Below, in pieces: positions 47,280-56,114 of a DNA stretch of 64,000 nt. Below the pieces are notes generated by a model. That model was not told where the DNA came from. It saw only the letters and a program-made list of their open reading frames with translations, and did no database searches. The translations under genes were made by a program, and so were the position numbers. This stretch comes from Corynebacterium nuruki S6-4 (GTDB lineage: Bacteria; Actinomycetota; Actinomycetes; Mycobacteriales; Mycobacteriaceae), in assembly GCF_007970465.1 (NCBI RefSeq), contig NZ_CP042429.1:2666001-2730000 (forward strand), written 5' to 3'. Numbering within the stretch: the first letter of the stretch is position 1; the number at the start of each line of letters is the position of its first letter.

Positions 47280-47945
47280 ATGAGATTCCGTGACCAGCTG
47301 ACCGCCACAATGCCGGCCCATTTCACGATGCCGGACGAATTCCTGACCCTGGCCGACTGGATAGAGCGGAAGAAGTACGTGACGAGCTGGACTGATCCTG
47401 ACTCCGGCGAGAAAGGTGCCAACGGAAGTCTCGTCCCTCCCGACATCCACCACGGCTACAACATTTCCCATGTCTACCTCGAGGGCCTGGACAATGCGTC
47501 GATGAACTGGGTCGGATCGGACCGGCTCTACCCGCTCGGTGGTACCGGTGCGGACGGATCGTATTTTCATCTGTGGATCGACGACAACGGAATCCAGCAG
47601 GTCGTCCACACCGGCTCCGGGTCGGGATCCATGCTGTTCGCCACGTTCCCGTCCGCGTTGTCGGTGCTCCGGCTGTTTGCGGTCGGATATCCCGAACCAT
47701 GCATGCAGGACGACTGGTGTGACCCGCCGGAGCTCCAGTATGACTTCGACGACGACGAGATCAAGGTCGCCGATTCCAAGCTGAAGCCGTACCGCCGATG
47801 GTTGCGCAGACGGTGGGGACAGGAGACGCCGCGGACCGGTGTCGAGGCCCTGGGGCTGACGTCGGCAGAGGCAGCGGTCTGGACCGGCAGTGACGGACCG
47901 GAGAACGATCCGTTCCGCAGGTGGCTCGACGAGGTGCAGCAGTGA
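47280..47945 (+). CDS. Hypothetical protein, possibly SMI1/KNR4 (SUKH)-like
   Basis: 221 residues, rich in Trp, Gly and acidic residues. FHLWIDDNGIQQVVHTGSGSGSMLFATFPSALSVLRLFAVGYP resembles the SMI1/KNR4 (SUKH) fold, some of whose members are immunity proteins for toxins; the match is weak. A TACCAT -10 box at 47266-47271 ends 8 nt before the ATG, consistent with leaderless transcription. Confidence 0.6.
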   Translation: MRFRDQLTATMPAHFTMPDEFLTLADWIERKKYVTSWTDPDSGEKGANGSLVPPDIHHGYNISHVYLEGLDNASMNWVGSDRLYPLGGTGADGSYFHLWIDDNGIQQVVHTGSGSGSMLFATFPSALSVLRLFAVGYPEPCMQDDWCDPPELQYDFDDDEIKVADSKLKPYRRWLRRRWGQETPRTGVEALGLTSAEAAVWTGSDGPENDPFRRWLDEVQQ

Positions 47946-47985
47946 CCGCACCGTTGCCGCCCGGGGCCTGATCCGGTAACCGGAA

Positions 47986-48036
47986 AGCCCGGGGAGAGGG
48001 CGTCCCGCTGACTGCGGAACACCTTCTCCCCGGGCT
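47986..48036. terminator. Bidirectional terminator between convergent genes
   Basis: The 15-base arms 47986-48000 and 48022-48036 are complementary with one mismatch. It serves both the gene at 47280 and the minus-strand acyl-CoA ligase. Confidence 0.75.
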
Positions 48037-48070
48037 CTGTGGTCTCGGTCCCGGGCTGTGCCGGCCTGTG

Positions 48071-49855
48071 TCAGGCGGCGGTCTCCGGGGAATCATCCAT
48101 GCCGGTGTCGATCTTCGGCAGCTCACGCGGCACGATCTTGCCGACCGCGTTACGCGGCAGGACATCCATGAACACGTAGTAGCGGGGGACGTTGTGGCGG
48201 GCCAGGTGGGCCTTCACCGCGGCCTTCGCCCGGTCCTGGAAACCCTCGCGGGTGGCATCGTCCTTGAGGACGACATAGGCGGCGAGCGCCTGACCGAACT
48301 CCGGGTCCGCCACGCCGTGGACGGCGACCTCGTAGACCTCCGGCATGTCGGCGATGACGTCCTCCGCCTCCTGCGGGTAGACGTTCTCACCGCCGGAGAC
48401 GATCATGTCGTCGCTGCGTCCCGCCAGGTAGAACAGGCCGTCCTCGAAGTAGCCGAGGTCACCGGTGGAGACCAGGCCACGGAGGTTCTCCTTGTCCACG
48501 CCCGGCCGGGTGTAGCCCTCGAAGAGCAGGTCGTTGCCCACGAACACGCGGCCGACGGTGCCCTCCGGGACATCGTTGCCGTCATCGTCGACGACCTTGA
48601 GGGTCGTCGCCATCGGCGCCTTGCCGGCGGTCGTCGGGTGGGCGTCGAGCTCCTCCGGAGTGGCGATGGACGCCCAGGAGACCTCGGTGGAGCCGTAGAG
48701 GTTGTAGAGCACCTTGCCGAACTTCTCGTGGGTGTCGCGGATGACCCGCGCGGGCAGCGCCTCGCCGCAGGCCACGATGCTCTTCGTCCCGGGGTTGAAC
48801 TTCTCCGGGACGGCCTCCAGGAGGCGGCGGAGCTGGGTCGGCACGATGGCGATGTTGGCGGGCCGGTTGGCCTCGATGAGCTTCACGGCGTCCCGCGGGT
48901 TGAACTTGCGCTGCAGGATGAACGTGGCGCGCAGCGCCAGGCCCAGCTGGATCTGGCAGAACCCCCAGAGGTGGAACATCGGCGCGGGCACGTAGTAGCC
49001 GCGGTGGTGCTTCAGCGGGATGCGTGACATGATCGAGGACGCCGGGAGGTAGGTCTTCGGCTCCGGGCGGCGGGCACCCTTCGGGGTGCCGGTGGTGCCG
49101 GAGGTGAGGATGATCGTGCGGCCGCGGCGGGGGCGCGGCGGGATCTTCGTGTCGGCCGGGCCGGTGCGCAGCACCTCGGTCAGGCTGGGCCACTCCGGGT
49201 TGCGGGTGGCGTGGTCCTCGTCGGCCGTCGCCTCGGCGACATTGCTCGCGTACTCGATGACGTCGTAGCCGGCGTCGGCCCGCTTCGCCTTCTCCTCCTC
49301 GGTGAGGGGAGCGGCGGCCGTGTCCTGGTTCTCCTCCCAGTTGACGATGACCGGGCACTCGTCGAAGCCCTTCGGCAGCAGCGGGATGAACTCCTCGTCG
49401 ATGAAGAGCAGGTCGATCTTCTGCTCCTTCATCACCGCACGGGTCTGCGAGGCCGAGGCGCCCGTGTTGAACAGGACGATGTCGGTGCCCAGCCGGCCGT
49501 GGGCGCAGAGCGTCATGATGAAGCCGCGGTGGTTGCGGCTGAGCATGCCGATTTTGTCGCGCTCGCGCACGCCGGTGCGGTACAGCGCCTCGGCGAGCTT
49601 GTCGGTCTGGTCGTTGAGCTCGCTGTAGGTGATCGAGCCGGCGTCATCGAGGATGGCGGTGTGGTACGGGTCCTGGGCGGCGCCGAGTGCGAGCAGGCCG
49701 GCAGGGGTGAAGGACCACTGCACGATCGATTTGAGGGCCTTGCCCATCGCCACCGGCCCCATCGGGGCCAGAACGCCCGCCTTGATGAGGGGGAGCGTCC
49801 CCTCGGCGAGCTGCGGCAGCTCCTTCGGGCTGATGGTTCGGTCGGATCCACTCAT
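48071..49855 (-). CDS. fadD: Long-chain fatty-acid-CoA ligase (acyl-CoA synthetase)
   Basis: 594 residues from ATG 49855 (AAGAAGGGG upstream). It has the adenylate-forming motifs: TIILTSGTTGTPKGARR (P-loop), YGSTEVSWASIA, STGDLGYFEDGLFYLAGRSDDMIVSGGENVYP, and the catalytic Lys near the end (NAVGKIVPRELPK). It activates fatty acids to acyl-CoA with ATP for beta-oxidation or lipid synthesis. It most resembles the mycobacterial FadD12-like group. A palindromic operator lies in its promoter. Confidence 0.9.
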   Translation of the reverse strand: MSGSDRTISPKELPQLAEGTLPLIKAGVLAPMGPVAMGKALKSIVQWSFTPAGLLALGAAQDPYHTAILDDAGSITYSELNDQTDKLAEALYRTGVRERDKIGMLSRNHRGFIMTLCAHGRLGTDIVLFNTGASASQTRAVMKEQKIDLLFIDEEFIPLLPKGFDECPVIVNWEENQDTAAAPLTEEEKAKRADAGYDVIEYASNVAEATADEDHATRNPEWPSLTEVLRTGPADTKIPPRPRRGRTIILTSGTTGTPKGARRPEPKTYLPASSIMSRIPLKHHRGYYVPAPMFHLWGFCQIQLGLALRATFILQRKFNPRDAVKLIEANRPANIAIVPTQLRRLLEAVPEKFNPGTKSIVACGEALPARVIRDTHEKFGKVLYNLYGSTEVSWASIATPEELDAHPTTAGKAPMATTLKVVDDDGNDVPEGTVGRVFVGNDLLFEGYTRPGVDKENLRGLVSTGDLGYFEDGLFYLAGRSDDMIVSGGENVYPQEAEDVIADMPEVYEVAVHGVADPEFGQALAAYVVLKDDATREGFQDRAKAAVKAHLARHNVPRYYVFMDVLPRNAVGKIVPRELPKIDTGMDDSPETAA

Positions 49856-49920
49856 GGTGCCCCTTCTTTCCGGATTCGCGTGAGGTTGGAGTATGAGGTG
49901 GTGGCGTGTCGGCACGCCGG

Positions 49921-49936
49921 TGTAACCCAGGTTACA
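49921..49936. promoter_or_regulatory. Palindromic operator upstream of fadD
   Basis: TGTAACCCAGGTTACA: 7-bp arms around CA. It sits about 65 bases upstream of the fadD start in the divergent fadD-clpC region, overlapping a plausible fadD promoter. The shape fits a TetR-type fatty-acid regulator. Confidence 0.6.
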
Positions 49937-49997
49937 GATAAAAAAGCATTCTTTTGCGGAATGACCGACTTCGACCGGAAAAACCCGCCGGGCGCTC

Positions 49998-50015
49998 TGT
50001 TCGCTGACGGCGTAC
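49998..50015 (+). promoter_or_regulatory. ClgR operator upstream of clpC
   Basis: TGTTCGCTGACGGCGTAC matches every fixed position of the C. glutamicum ClgR consensus WNNWCGCYNANRGCGWWS as I recall it. It ends one base before the expected -35 of the clpC promoter. Confidence 0.75.
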
Positions 50016-50038
50016 AGCCCGTGAAGGCGTCCAGAAAA

Positions 50039-50044
50039 TATACT
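50039..50044 (+). promoter_or_regulatory. clpC promoter -10 box
   Basis: TATACT. At 17-bp spacing the -35 position (50016-50021) has no TTGACA-like sequence, so activation by ClgR bound just upstream is plausible. The transcript leader would be about 140 nt. Confidence 0.6.
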
Positions 50045-50191
50045 GTGACCTGGCAATATGATGTCCCTGAAGGGGGCCGGGGCGGTGGGAACAGACCCCG
50101 GGGCCGATCCGTTGACACAGGTGAGTCAACGAAGGGTCAGGAAGTCACTAAGGTGGTGGCCGTACCCGGACCCCAGGCAGAGGGAGAGCTA

Positions 50192-52801
50192 ATGTTCGAG
50201 AGGTTCACCGACCGTGCGCGGCGTGTTGTCGTCCTGGCGCAGGAAGAGGCCCGCGCGCTCAACCACAACTACATCGGGACCGAGCACATCCTGCTCGGCC
50301 TGATCCACGAGGGCGAGGGCGTGGCCGCCAAGGCCCTTGAATCCATGGGAATCTCCCTGGAAGCCGTCCGGACCGAAGTCGAGGACATCATCGGCACGGG
50401 TGGACACCCGCCGAACGGCTACATCCCCTTCACCCCGCGCGCCAAGAAGGTGCTGGAGCTCGCCCTGCGCGAGGCCCTGCAGCTCGGCCACAAGTACATC
50501 GGGACCGAGCACATCCTGCTCGGCCTGATCCGCGAGGGTGAGGGCGTCGCCGCCCAGGTGCTGGTCAAGCTCGGCGCCGACCTGTCCCGCGTCCGGCAGC
50601 AGGTCATCCAGCTGCTGTCGGGTTACGAAGGCGGCGAGCCGGAGAGCGAGCACGCCTCCGACGAGCCGGCCGGTGCCGGTGTCGGCGGCGGCGACGGTGC
50701 CTCGTCCGGCCCGTCCGGCAAGCCCGGCCAGAAGTCGAACTCGCTGGTCCTCGACCAGTTCGGCCGCAACCTGACCCAGGCCGCCAAGGACGGCAAGCTG
50801 GACCCGGTCGTCGGCCGCGGCAAGGAGATCGAGCGCATCATGCAGGTGCTCTCGCGGCGCACGAAGAACAACCCGGTGCTCATCGGTGAGCCCGGCGTCG
50901 GCAAGACCGCCGTCGTCGAGGGGCTGGCGCTCGACATCGTCAACGGCAAGGTGCCGGAGACGCTGAAGGACAAGCAGCTCTACTCGCTCGACCTGGGTTC
51001 CCTGGTCGCCGGTTCCCGCTACCGCGGTGACTTCGAGGAGCGCCTGAAGAAGGTGCTCAAGGAGATCAACCAGCGCGGTGACATCATCCTGTTCATCGAC
51101 GAGATCCACACCCTCGTCGGTGCGGGTGCCGCCGAGGGCGCGATCGACGCGGCCAGCATCCTCAAGCCGAAGCTGGCCCGCGGTGAGCTGCAGACCATCG
51201 GTGCCACGACGCTGGACGAGTACCGCAAGCACATCGAGAAGGACGCCGCCCTGGAGCGCCGCTTCCAGCCGGTCCAGGTCCCGGAGCCGAGCGTCGAGCT
51301 GACGGTCGAGATCCTCAAGGGCCTGCGCGACCGCTACGAGCAGCACCACCGCGTGTCCATCACCGATGACGCGCTCAAGGCCGCCGCCCGGCTGTCGGAC
51401 CGCTACATCAACGACCGCTTCCTGCCGGACAAGGCCGTCGACCTCATCGACGAGGCCGGCGCCCGGATGCGCATCAAGCGGATGACCGCCCCGAAGTCCA
51501 TCCAGAAGGTCGACGACCGGATCGCCGAGGTGCGCCGCGCCAAGGAAGCCGCCATCGACGACCAGGACTTCGAGAAGGCCGCCTCGCTGCGTGACGACGA
51601 GCGCAAGCTCACCGAGGAGCGTGCGGAGAAGGAGAAGCAGTGGCGGGCCGGTGAACTCGACGACGTCGCCGAGATCGGCCCCGAGGAGATCGCCGAGGTC
51701 CTGGGTTCCTGGACCGGCATCCCCGTCGTCCAGCTCACCGAGGAGGAGTCCACCCGGCTGCTCCACATGGAGGACGAGCTGCACAAGCGGATCATCGGTC
51801 AGGAGGACGCCGTCAAGGCGGTCTCCCGGGCGATCCGGCGTACCCGCGCCGGCCTGAAGGACCCGAAGCGTCCGAGCGGTTCGTTCATCTTCGCCGGCCC
51901 GTCCGGTGTCGGTAAGACCGAGCTGTCGAAGGCACTGGCCGAGTTCCTGTTCGGTGACGACGATTCGCTGATCCAGATCGACATGGGCGAGTTCCACGAC
52001 AAGTTCACGGCGTCCCGCCTGTTCGGTGCCCCTCCGGGGTACGTCGGCTACGACGAGGGCGGCCAGCTGACCGAGAAGGTCCGCCGCAAGCCGTTCTCCG
52101 TGGTCCTGTTCGACGAGATCGAGAAGGCCCACTCCGAGATCTACAACACCCTGCTGCAGGTCCTGGAGGAAGGTCGGCTGACCGACGGTCAGGGCCGGGT
52201 CGTGGACTTCAAGAACACCGTCCTGATCTTCACCTCGAACCTCGGTACCTCCGACATCTCGAAGGCCGTCGGCATGGGCTTCAGCGGCTCCTCCGAGACC
52301 GACGAGGAGGCGCAGTACGACCGGATGAAGGCGAAGGTCAACGACGAGCTGAAGAAGCACTTCCGCCCGGAGTTCCTCAACCGTATCGACGACATCGTGG
52401 TCTTCCACCAGCTCACGCAGGAACAGATCGTCCAGATGGTCGACCTGCTGCTGGGTCGGGTCCGTACCCTCCTCGAGGAGAAGGACATGGCGCTGGAGGT
52501 CAGCGACAAGGCCAAGCAGCTGCTGGCCCGCCGCGGTTTCGACCCGGTGCTCGGTGCCCGCCCGCTGCGCCGCACGATCCAGAACCAGATCGAGGACGAG
52601 CTGTCCGAGAAGATCCTGTTCGGTGAGGTCGGCGCCGGTGAGATCGTCACCGTCGACGTCGAGAACTGGGACGGCGGCCAGGCGACGGAGAACGCGAAGT
52701 TCGTCTTCGGTTCCAAGCCCATCCCGGTCCCGGTCACCCCGGCCGAGCCCGCTGAGGCGGAGCTCGAGTCCGCCGAGGCGACCTCCGGGGACGCCGAGTA
52801 G
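50192..52801 (+). CDS. clpC: ATP-dependent Clp protease ATP-binding subunit ClpC
   Basis: 869 residues from ATG 50192 (GAGGGAGAG upstream). Two N-terminal Clp_N repeats (1-145), each with [15 protein letters not shown]-1 with Walker A GEPGVGKT (about 229-236) and [17 protein letters not shown]-domain (about 430-465); AAA-2 with GPSGVGKT (about 568-575), pore GYVGYDEGG and [11 protein letters not shown]. It unfolds substrates for ClpP1P2. Essential or nearly so in actinobacteria. Confidence 0.97.
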   Translation: MFERFTDRARRVVVLAQEEARALNHNYIGTEHILLGLIHEGEGVAAKALESMGISLEAVRTEVEDIIGTGGHPPNGYIPFTPRAKKVLELALREALQLGHKYIGTEHILLGLIREGEGVAAQVLVKLGADLSRVRQQVIQLLSGYEGGEPESEHASDEPAGAGVGGGDGASSGPSGKPGQKSNSLVLDQFGRNLTQAAKDGKLDPVVGRGKEIERIMQVLSRRTKNNPVLIGEPGVGKTAVVEGLALDIVNGKVPETLKDKQLYSLDLGSLVAGSRYRGDFEERLKKVLKEINQRGDIILFIDEIHTLVGAGAAEGAIDAASILKPKLARGELQTIGATTLDEYRKHIEKDAALERRFQPVQVPEPSVELTVEILKGLRDRYEQHHRVSITDDALKAAARLSDRYINDRFLPDKAVDLIDEAGARMRIKRMTAPKSIQKVDDRIAEVRRAKEAAIDDQDFEKAASLRDDERKLTEERAEKEKQWRAGELDDVAEIGPEEIAEVLGSWTGIPVVQLTEEESTRLLHMEDELHKRIIGQEDAVKAVSRAIRRTRAGLKDPKRPSGSFIFAGPSGVGKTELSKALAEFLFGDDDSLIQIDMGEFHDKFTASRLFGAPPGYVGYDEGGQLTEKVRRKPFSVVLFDEIEKAHSEIYNTLLQVLEEGRLTDGQGRVVDFKNTVLIFTSNLGTSDISKAVGMGFSGSSETDEEAQYDRMKAKVNDELKKHFRPEFLNRIDDIVVFHQLTQEQIVQMVDLLLGRVRTLLEEKDMALEVSDKAKQLLARRGFDPVLGARPLRRTIQNQIEDELSEKILFGEVGAGEIVTVDVENWDGGQATENAKFVFGSKPIPVPVTPAEPAEAELESAEATSGDAE

Positions 52802-52840
52802 GCAGTAGCCGGTACCACCCGGCACTACCCGGCACTGCCG

Positions 52841-52886
52841 GACGCCCCGGGCCGGTGCGGAGAATTCCGCACCGGCCCGGGGCGTC
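52841..52886. terminator. 21-bp perfect stem terminator after clpC
   Basis: 52841-52861 and 52866-52886 are fully complementary around loop GAAT. Lies between clpC and the convergent mutY. Confidence 0.8.
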
Positions 52887-53112
52887 CTGTCATGTCCGGC
52901 GGGGACAGCCTGCTGTCCGTCCCGGGGAGGTTGTCAACGCCGTCGTCGGTGTCGGTTTCCCGAACCGAGGGGTCGGCCGGCTCCGGCGGATGTCGGGTTC
53001 ACGAACCCGGGTGCGGTCCGTGAACAGGAAATTCGACCTGTCGGTTCGTTCTGCGGAGATCGGGGTCGGTGGCGGGGCCGGTGTCGGGCTCACCGGGTCC
53101 CCGGGACCACAC

Positions 53113-54057
53113 CTACCGGGGGAGCCGGTAACCGCTGCCGTCGGCCTCCACCAGGCCGTCCGCGACCAGGCCGGCGAGCGCCCGCTCACGTTGGGCGGCA
53201 TCCTCACCCGTCGCGGTGAAGGCCGCCGCGGAGGCCACCGGCGCCTCCCGCAGGATGGCCATGATCCGGCCACGCACCTGCCGGTCGGTCCCCTCGAACT
53301 TCTGGACCCGGCGCTTCGCCGCAGCCGTCGCCGCGGCGCTCGGTTCCGGGCGGCCCAGCGCGACCCACCGGCAGCGGGACACGACCGGGCAGTCGTCGCA
53401 GTGCGGGGACCGGGCCGTGCAGACCAGCGCCCCCAGCTCCATCAGCGACGAGCACATACCCACCGCCTCTTCCCGACGGCCCGGATCCTGCACCGGATTG
53501 CGGTAGCCGCGCCGGTCGAGCGTGGGGTCAGCGTCCACCCAGGGCAGTAGATCGGCGACGGCGGGCAGATCCGAGGCGGCGGCCGTGCCCTGCAGAAAGT
53601 CGCCGCGGACCAGCCGGCGGTGCACCCGGCGGACGTTCGTGTCGACCACCGGCACCGCCTGACCGAAGGCGAAGGCGGCGACGGCACGGGCGGTGTACCC
53701 GCCGATGCCGGGCAACGCGAGCAGTTCACCGACATCGGAGGGCACCTCGCCGCTGTGGCGTTCCACGATGGCCGCGGCACACTCGCGCAGCCGCAGGGCC
53801 CGCCGCGGATAGCCGAGGTTGGCCCACGCCCGGAGGACCTCGTCGGTCGGTGCGGCAGCCAGGGCGGCGGGGTCCGGCCACCGGTCCAGCCACTCCCGCC
53901 ACCGTGGTTCGACCCGGGCGACGGGGGTCTGCTGGGACATGATCTCGCTGAGCAGCACCGCCCACGGGGACGTTCCCGGTGCCCGCCACGGCAGGTCACG
54001 GGCGTGCCCGGCGTACCAGGAATTGAGAAGTTCACCGGTGGAACAGGAGGAGGGCAT
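53113..54057 (-). CDS. mutY: A/G-specific adenine glycosylase MutY
   Basis: 314 residues from ATG 54057 (ATGs at 54066 and 54069 are possible). WYAGHARDLPWRAPGTSPWAVLLSEIMSQQTPVARV is the MutY N-terminus. HhH LPGIGGYTARAVAAFAFGQAVPVVDTNVRRV with the catalytic Asp follows. The 4Fe-4S motif is CTARSPHCDDCPVVSRC (C-x6-C-x2-C-x5-C). It removes A mispaired with 8-oxoG. Its start overlaps that of the divergent carbonic anhydrase, leaving no separate intergenic region. Confidence 0.93.
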   Translation of the reverse strand: MPSSCSTGELLNSWYAGHARDLPWRAPGTSPWAVLLSEIMSQQTPVARVEPRWREWLDRWPDPAALAAAPTDEVLRAWANLGYPRRALRLRECAAAIVERHSGEVPSDVGELLALPGIGGYTARAVAAFAFGQAVPVVDTNVRRVHRRLVRGDFLQGTAAASDLPAVADLLPWVDADPTLDRRGYRNPVQDPGRREEAVGMCSSLMELGALVCTARSPHCDDCPVVSRCRWVALGRPEPSAAATAAAKRRVQKFEGTDRQVRGRIMAILREAPVASAAAFTATGEDAAQRERALAGLVADGLVEADGSGYRLPR

Positions 54058-54058
54058 G

Positions 54059-54697
54059 ATGGACATCATGACACCACAGGAATCTCTCGAGAAACTCCGC
54101 CGGGGCAACGCCCGGTTCATGGAGGACCGGTCCGCCCACCCACGGCAGGACAGCGCCCGACGCGAACTCCTCACCTCCGGACAGAAACCGTCCGCGGTCG
54201 TGCTGGCCTGTTCGGACTCGCGGGTGCCGGTCGAGATCATCTTCGACCAGGGGCTCGGCGATGTGTTCGTCATCCGGACGGCGGGGGAGATCACCGACCT
54301 GTCGGTGCTCGCCTCCCTCGAATTCGCGGTGGCGGGACTCGGCGTCCCGCTCGTCGTCGTGCTCGGCCACGAGAGCTGCGGTGCGGTGAAAGCGGCGCAC
54401 CACGCCCTGGAGACCGGCGAGCTGCCGCCCGGCTTCCAGCGCGTCCTCGTGGAGAAGGTGACTCCCTCACTGCTGGCGTCCCGCGCCCACGGCGGCCGGA
54501 CCACCGACGACTTCGAGCGCACCCACGTCGAGGAGATCGCCAACCACATCGTCGACCGTTCCCCGCAGATCCTCGAGGGGGTGCGCGACGGCAGCTGCGG
54601 CGTGGTCGGGATGCGCTACCGGCTGTCCGACGGGCTCACCGAACCCGTGGTGACCTACGGTGTCGACATCGAGGGGCTCGACCGCCAGCCGGTGTAG
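54059..54697 (+). CDS. can: Beta-carbonic anhydrase
   Basis: About 212 residues from ATG 54059 (54056 also possible; GGAGGAGGG ends at 54054). Zn ligands CSDSRVP and HESCGA are present, with Asp-Arg dyad in CSDSR and the GEITDLSVLASLEFAV helix. It interconverts CO2 and bicarbonate, needed for carboxylases. Head-to-head with mutY. Confidence 0.92.
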   Translation: MDIMTPQESLEKLRRGNARFMEDRSAHPRQDSARRELLTSGQKPSAVVLACSDSRVPVEIIFDQGLGDVFVIRTAGEITDLSVLASLEFAVAGLGVPLVVVLGHESCGAVKAAHHALETGELPPGFQRVLVEKVTPSLLASRAHGGRTTDDFERTHVEEIANHIVDRSPQILEGVRDGSCGVVGMRYRLSDGLTEPVVTYGVDIEGLDRQPV

Positions 54698-54744
54698 ACG
54701 TGTCGTGACCGGGCACCGGAGGTACCGCTCGATAGGATGGGGGC

Positions 54745-55467
54745 GTGACCGCGCCCCGTAACCCGTACCCCGACGACCCGCGTCCCCTGCCGCCCGAGAT
54801 TTACCGCCGCCGCCGTATCGCCGCGGTGGTGGTTCTCGTCGTGGTGGTGGTGCTCATCGTCCTGGGGCTGCGGGCCTGCTCGGGCGGCGGCGACGGGGCG
54901 ACGGACGAGAACGCGGCCGCCACCTCCTCGACAACGGCGCAGAGCTGGCCGGCCTCCGCGTCGGCGACCGCGACAAGCGCTCCGTCGACCACCTCCTCCG
55001 GCGCATCGGCGTCCTCGTCGTCGGCCACGGAGTCCGCGTCCCCGAGCACCTCGGCGGCCCCGGAACCGGGGGAGGCGTGCGTGCCCGGCGACCTGCAGCT
55101 CGCAGTGCGCTCCGGCGCGCCCTCCTACGGTCCCGGCGAGAACCCCGACTTCTACCTCACGGTGACGAATCCGGGGGACAAGCCCTGCAACCTCGATCTC
55201 GGCGAGGCCCCGCTGCGCTTCGATGTCTTCTCCCTCGGCGACTACAGCCGGGTCTGGGGCGACACCGACTGCAATGAGCCGACCTCCCAGGGCACCACGG
55301 CCCTGCCGGCCGGCGAGGCGAAGAGTTTCAAGATGAGCGGCTGGTCCCGGACCACGTCCGCCCCCGGACAGTGCGGGGACCGTGCGCCCGTCCCCGCCGG
55401 CTCCTACCTCGTCTACGGCCACGTCGGGGACGCCGCCTCGGAACCCGGCACATTCAACCTCGGCTAG
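54745..55467 (+). CDS. Membrane-anchored secreted protein with Ser/Thr-rich linker
   Basis: 240 residues from GTG 54745. Short cytosolic basic N-terminus, one TM helix (IAAVVVLVVVVVLIVLGLRA), a Ser/Thr/Ala-rich linker (about 55-105) and an extracytoplasmic beta domain with two Cys pairs (CVPGDLQLAVRSGAPSYGPGENPDFYLTVTNPGDKPC...). Conserved in corynebacteria near mutY/can; role unknown. TAGGAT at 54733-54738 ends 6 nt before the start: probable leaderless mRNA. Confidence 0.72.
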   Translation: MTAPRNPYPDDPRPLPPEIYRRRRIAAVVVLVVVVVLIVLGLRACSGGGDGATDENAAATSSTTAQSWPASASATATSAPSTTSSGASASSSSATESASPSTSAAPEPGEACVPGDLQLAVRSGAPSYGPGENPDFYLTVTNPGDKPCNLDLGEAPLRFDVFSLGDYSRVWGDTDCNEPTSQGTTALPAGEAKSFKMSGWSRTTSAPGQCGDRAPVPAGSYLVYGHVGDAASEPGTFNLG

Positions 55468-56114
55468 CCGGCCCCGGACGCGGCGGGCGGGATACTGTCC
55501 CAGACCTCCCGCCAGTGGTCGGCGAGCGAGTCGACCGTCTCGTGCGCGTTGAGCCCGCTGGGCTGCGGCACGACCCACAGCGGGATGTCGGCCGGCCAGC
55601 CGTCCGGCAGGCTCTCCCCGGACTGCCGTCCGGTCCGGGCCTTAGGACGCCGGAACGCCGCGCGGTACGCGGTGATCCCCGCGATCGCGACGGCTGCGGG
55701 GTGCAGCCGCCGGATCCGGTCGATGAGGGTCACGCCGCCGCGCCGCAGTTCATCCCGGTCGAGCTGGTCGGCCCGCGCGGTGGCGCGACCGACGATGTTG
55801 GTCACGCCGATGCCCCGGCCCAGCAGATCCGCCTCGTCGCTGTCGTCCAGGCCCAGGGAGGCGTCCACCTGACCGGCGGTGAGCCCCGCCCGGAACAGTG
55901 AGGGCCAGAACCGGTTGCCGGGGCGGGCGAACGGGGCGTTGACCGCGGCGGTCCACAGTCCCGGGTTGATACCCACGATGAGCAGCCGCAGCGGCGGGTC
56001 GGCGGGGCCGGGGAGCAGATCGTCCATGGCGTCGGGGGCGGTGGTGTCCACCCCGGCGAGATCGGCCTTCGTCGGCCGGGCACCGGCCAGCGGTGAGGGA
56101 CGTCGCCTGCTCAT
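55464..56114 (-). CDS. mug: Mismatch-specific uracil/thymine DNA glycosylase (Mug/TDG)
   Basis: 216 residues. LLIVGINPGLWTAAVNAPFARPGNRFWPSLF is the MUG/TDG active-site motif (GINPG), and VVPQPSGLNAH the C-terminal loop. It excises U or T mispaired with G. Its start overlaps the radA stop by four bases, so the two form an operon. It overlaps the convergent anchored protein gene by four bases. Confidence 0.87.
   Translation of the reverse strand: MSRRRPSPLAGARPTKADLAGVDTTAPDAMDDLLPGPADPPLRLLIVGINPGLWTAAVNAPFARPGNRFWPSLFRAGLTAGQVDASLGLDDSDEADLLGRGIGVTNIVGRATARADQLDRDELRRGGVTLIDRIRRLHPAAVAIAGITAYRAAFRRPKARTGRQSGESLPDGWPADIPLWVVPQPSGLNAHETVDSLADHWREVWDSIPPAASGAG

Noticed and set aside
47280-47945. 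Polymorphic-toxin immunity locus
   Set aside because: The SUKH-like resemblance is weak and no toxin gene is adjacent.
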